A DNA stretch of 51,543 nt. Origin: Limisphaerales bacterium. GTDB taxonomy: Bacteria > Verrucomicrobiota > Verrucomicrobiia > Limisphaerales > JAKEEH01. Numbering within the stretch: the first letter of the stretch is position 1; every line of letters starts with the position of its first letter. A program made the translations under genes and the position numbers. The notes below the pieces were generated by a model, which saw only the letters and a program-made list of their open reading frames with translations, did no database searches and had not been told where the DNA came from. The stretch spans positions 1 to 51,543 of the forward strand of contig JAKEEH010000398.1 in assembly GCA_022616725.1 (NCBI GenBank). Direction: 5' to 3'. Of this stretch, positions 51,395-51,543 are shown piece after piece.

Positions 51395-51543
51395 CAGATC
51401 AGTACTGAAAGGGTTAACAAAAATTAGTGCCGGTTAAGGCAAATTCCGGCTTGCCAAAACGCAGGATATGCCTGATTCTATTGGCGATTTGAGAGCTAAA
51501 TGACTGGTTCTCAAAGCCCACCGGAGAAGGCTAAACGACGAGC

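Larger units (their letters stand above)
51053..51543. other. Non-coding, repeat-rich end of the window
   Basis: I see no convincing gene. Open frames on the plus strand (51033-51437) lack motifs. The stretch holds a perfect 12-base hairpin (51104-51134) and clustered CTGGCA/TGCCAG words (51345-51394); after 51410 it becomes AT-rich. It contains the promoter region of the minus-strand NTase pair and could include an origin of transfer. Confidence 0.4.

Noticed and set aside
1-51543. CRISPR arrays and rRNA genes
   Set aside because: No regularly spaced direct repeats of 25-40 bases with unique spacers and no conserved rRNA segments were seen; the periodic DNA repeats found all lie within protein repeats.

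Overview
The window reads as a chromosomal segment of a GC-rich bacterium, most likely a Verrucomicrobiota member of the Limisphaerales/Pedosphaera type. This is inference from gene content: an ECF-type sigma factor next to a Ser/Thr kinase with WD40 repeats, many secreted proteins ending in a short 'S-T-N-L...W...FYR' domain, several SUMF1-fold proteins, DUF1272 and DUF1761 genes, and palindromic repeats between genes. I see no rRNA, tRNA or CRISPR array.

Region 1 (about 0.3-13.4 kb) is a run of secreted repeat proteins. A leucine-rich-repeat/SUMF1 fusion (949-3255), an alpha/beta hydrolase and a kelch protein are followed by a second LRR/SUMF1 plus kelch pair. The second LRR/SUMF1 gene is cut by a complete IS5-like insertion (7535-8883) with a CTAG target duplication; removing the element and one CTAG restores one reading frame. 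A methyltransferase gene closes the region.

Region 2 (13.5-20.6 kb) holds an ECF-like sigma factor, a zinc-ribbon/kinase/WD40 protein, a truncated signal-peptide leader coupled to a Rieske-like protein, and a trimeric-fibre-like surface protein. The kinase, the leader and the fibre gene each carry the same upstream element, GCAACC-N11-TTCCTGC, 65-85 bases before the start codon. This suggests a small regulon.

Region 3 (20.6-38.8 kb) has two metzincin-like secreted proteases, one with its catalytic glutamate replaced by alanine, and two more SUMF1 proteins. It also has a second ECF sigma factor, an EF-hand protein, an RTX-type calcium-binding repeat protein, two further copies of the 279-residue methyltransferase, small redox/tautomerase genes and a 1377-residue secreted coiled-coil protein. 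Remains of a sigma-factor gene and several REP-like palindromes lie between genes.

Region 4 (39.4-51.5 kb) looks like an acquired, mobile segment. It holds a prokaryotic viperin (antiviral radical-SAM enzyme) translationally coupled to a 699-residue helical protein, a DUF4145 protein, and two copies of a cysteine-rich CWC gene lying in direct repeats that flank the viperin operon. Beyond these come a small HTH protein, a protein made of seven exact 46-residue Myb/SANT-like repeats, a MobF relaxase-helicase, a small downstream gene, and a nucleotidyltransferase pair resembling a toxin-antitoxin module. The right end has strong inverted repeats that could be an origin of transfer. The viperin operon and the seven-repeat DNA-binding protein are the most promising candidates for an undescribed system.
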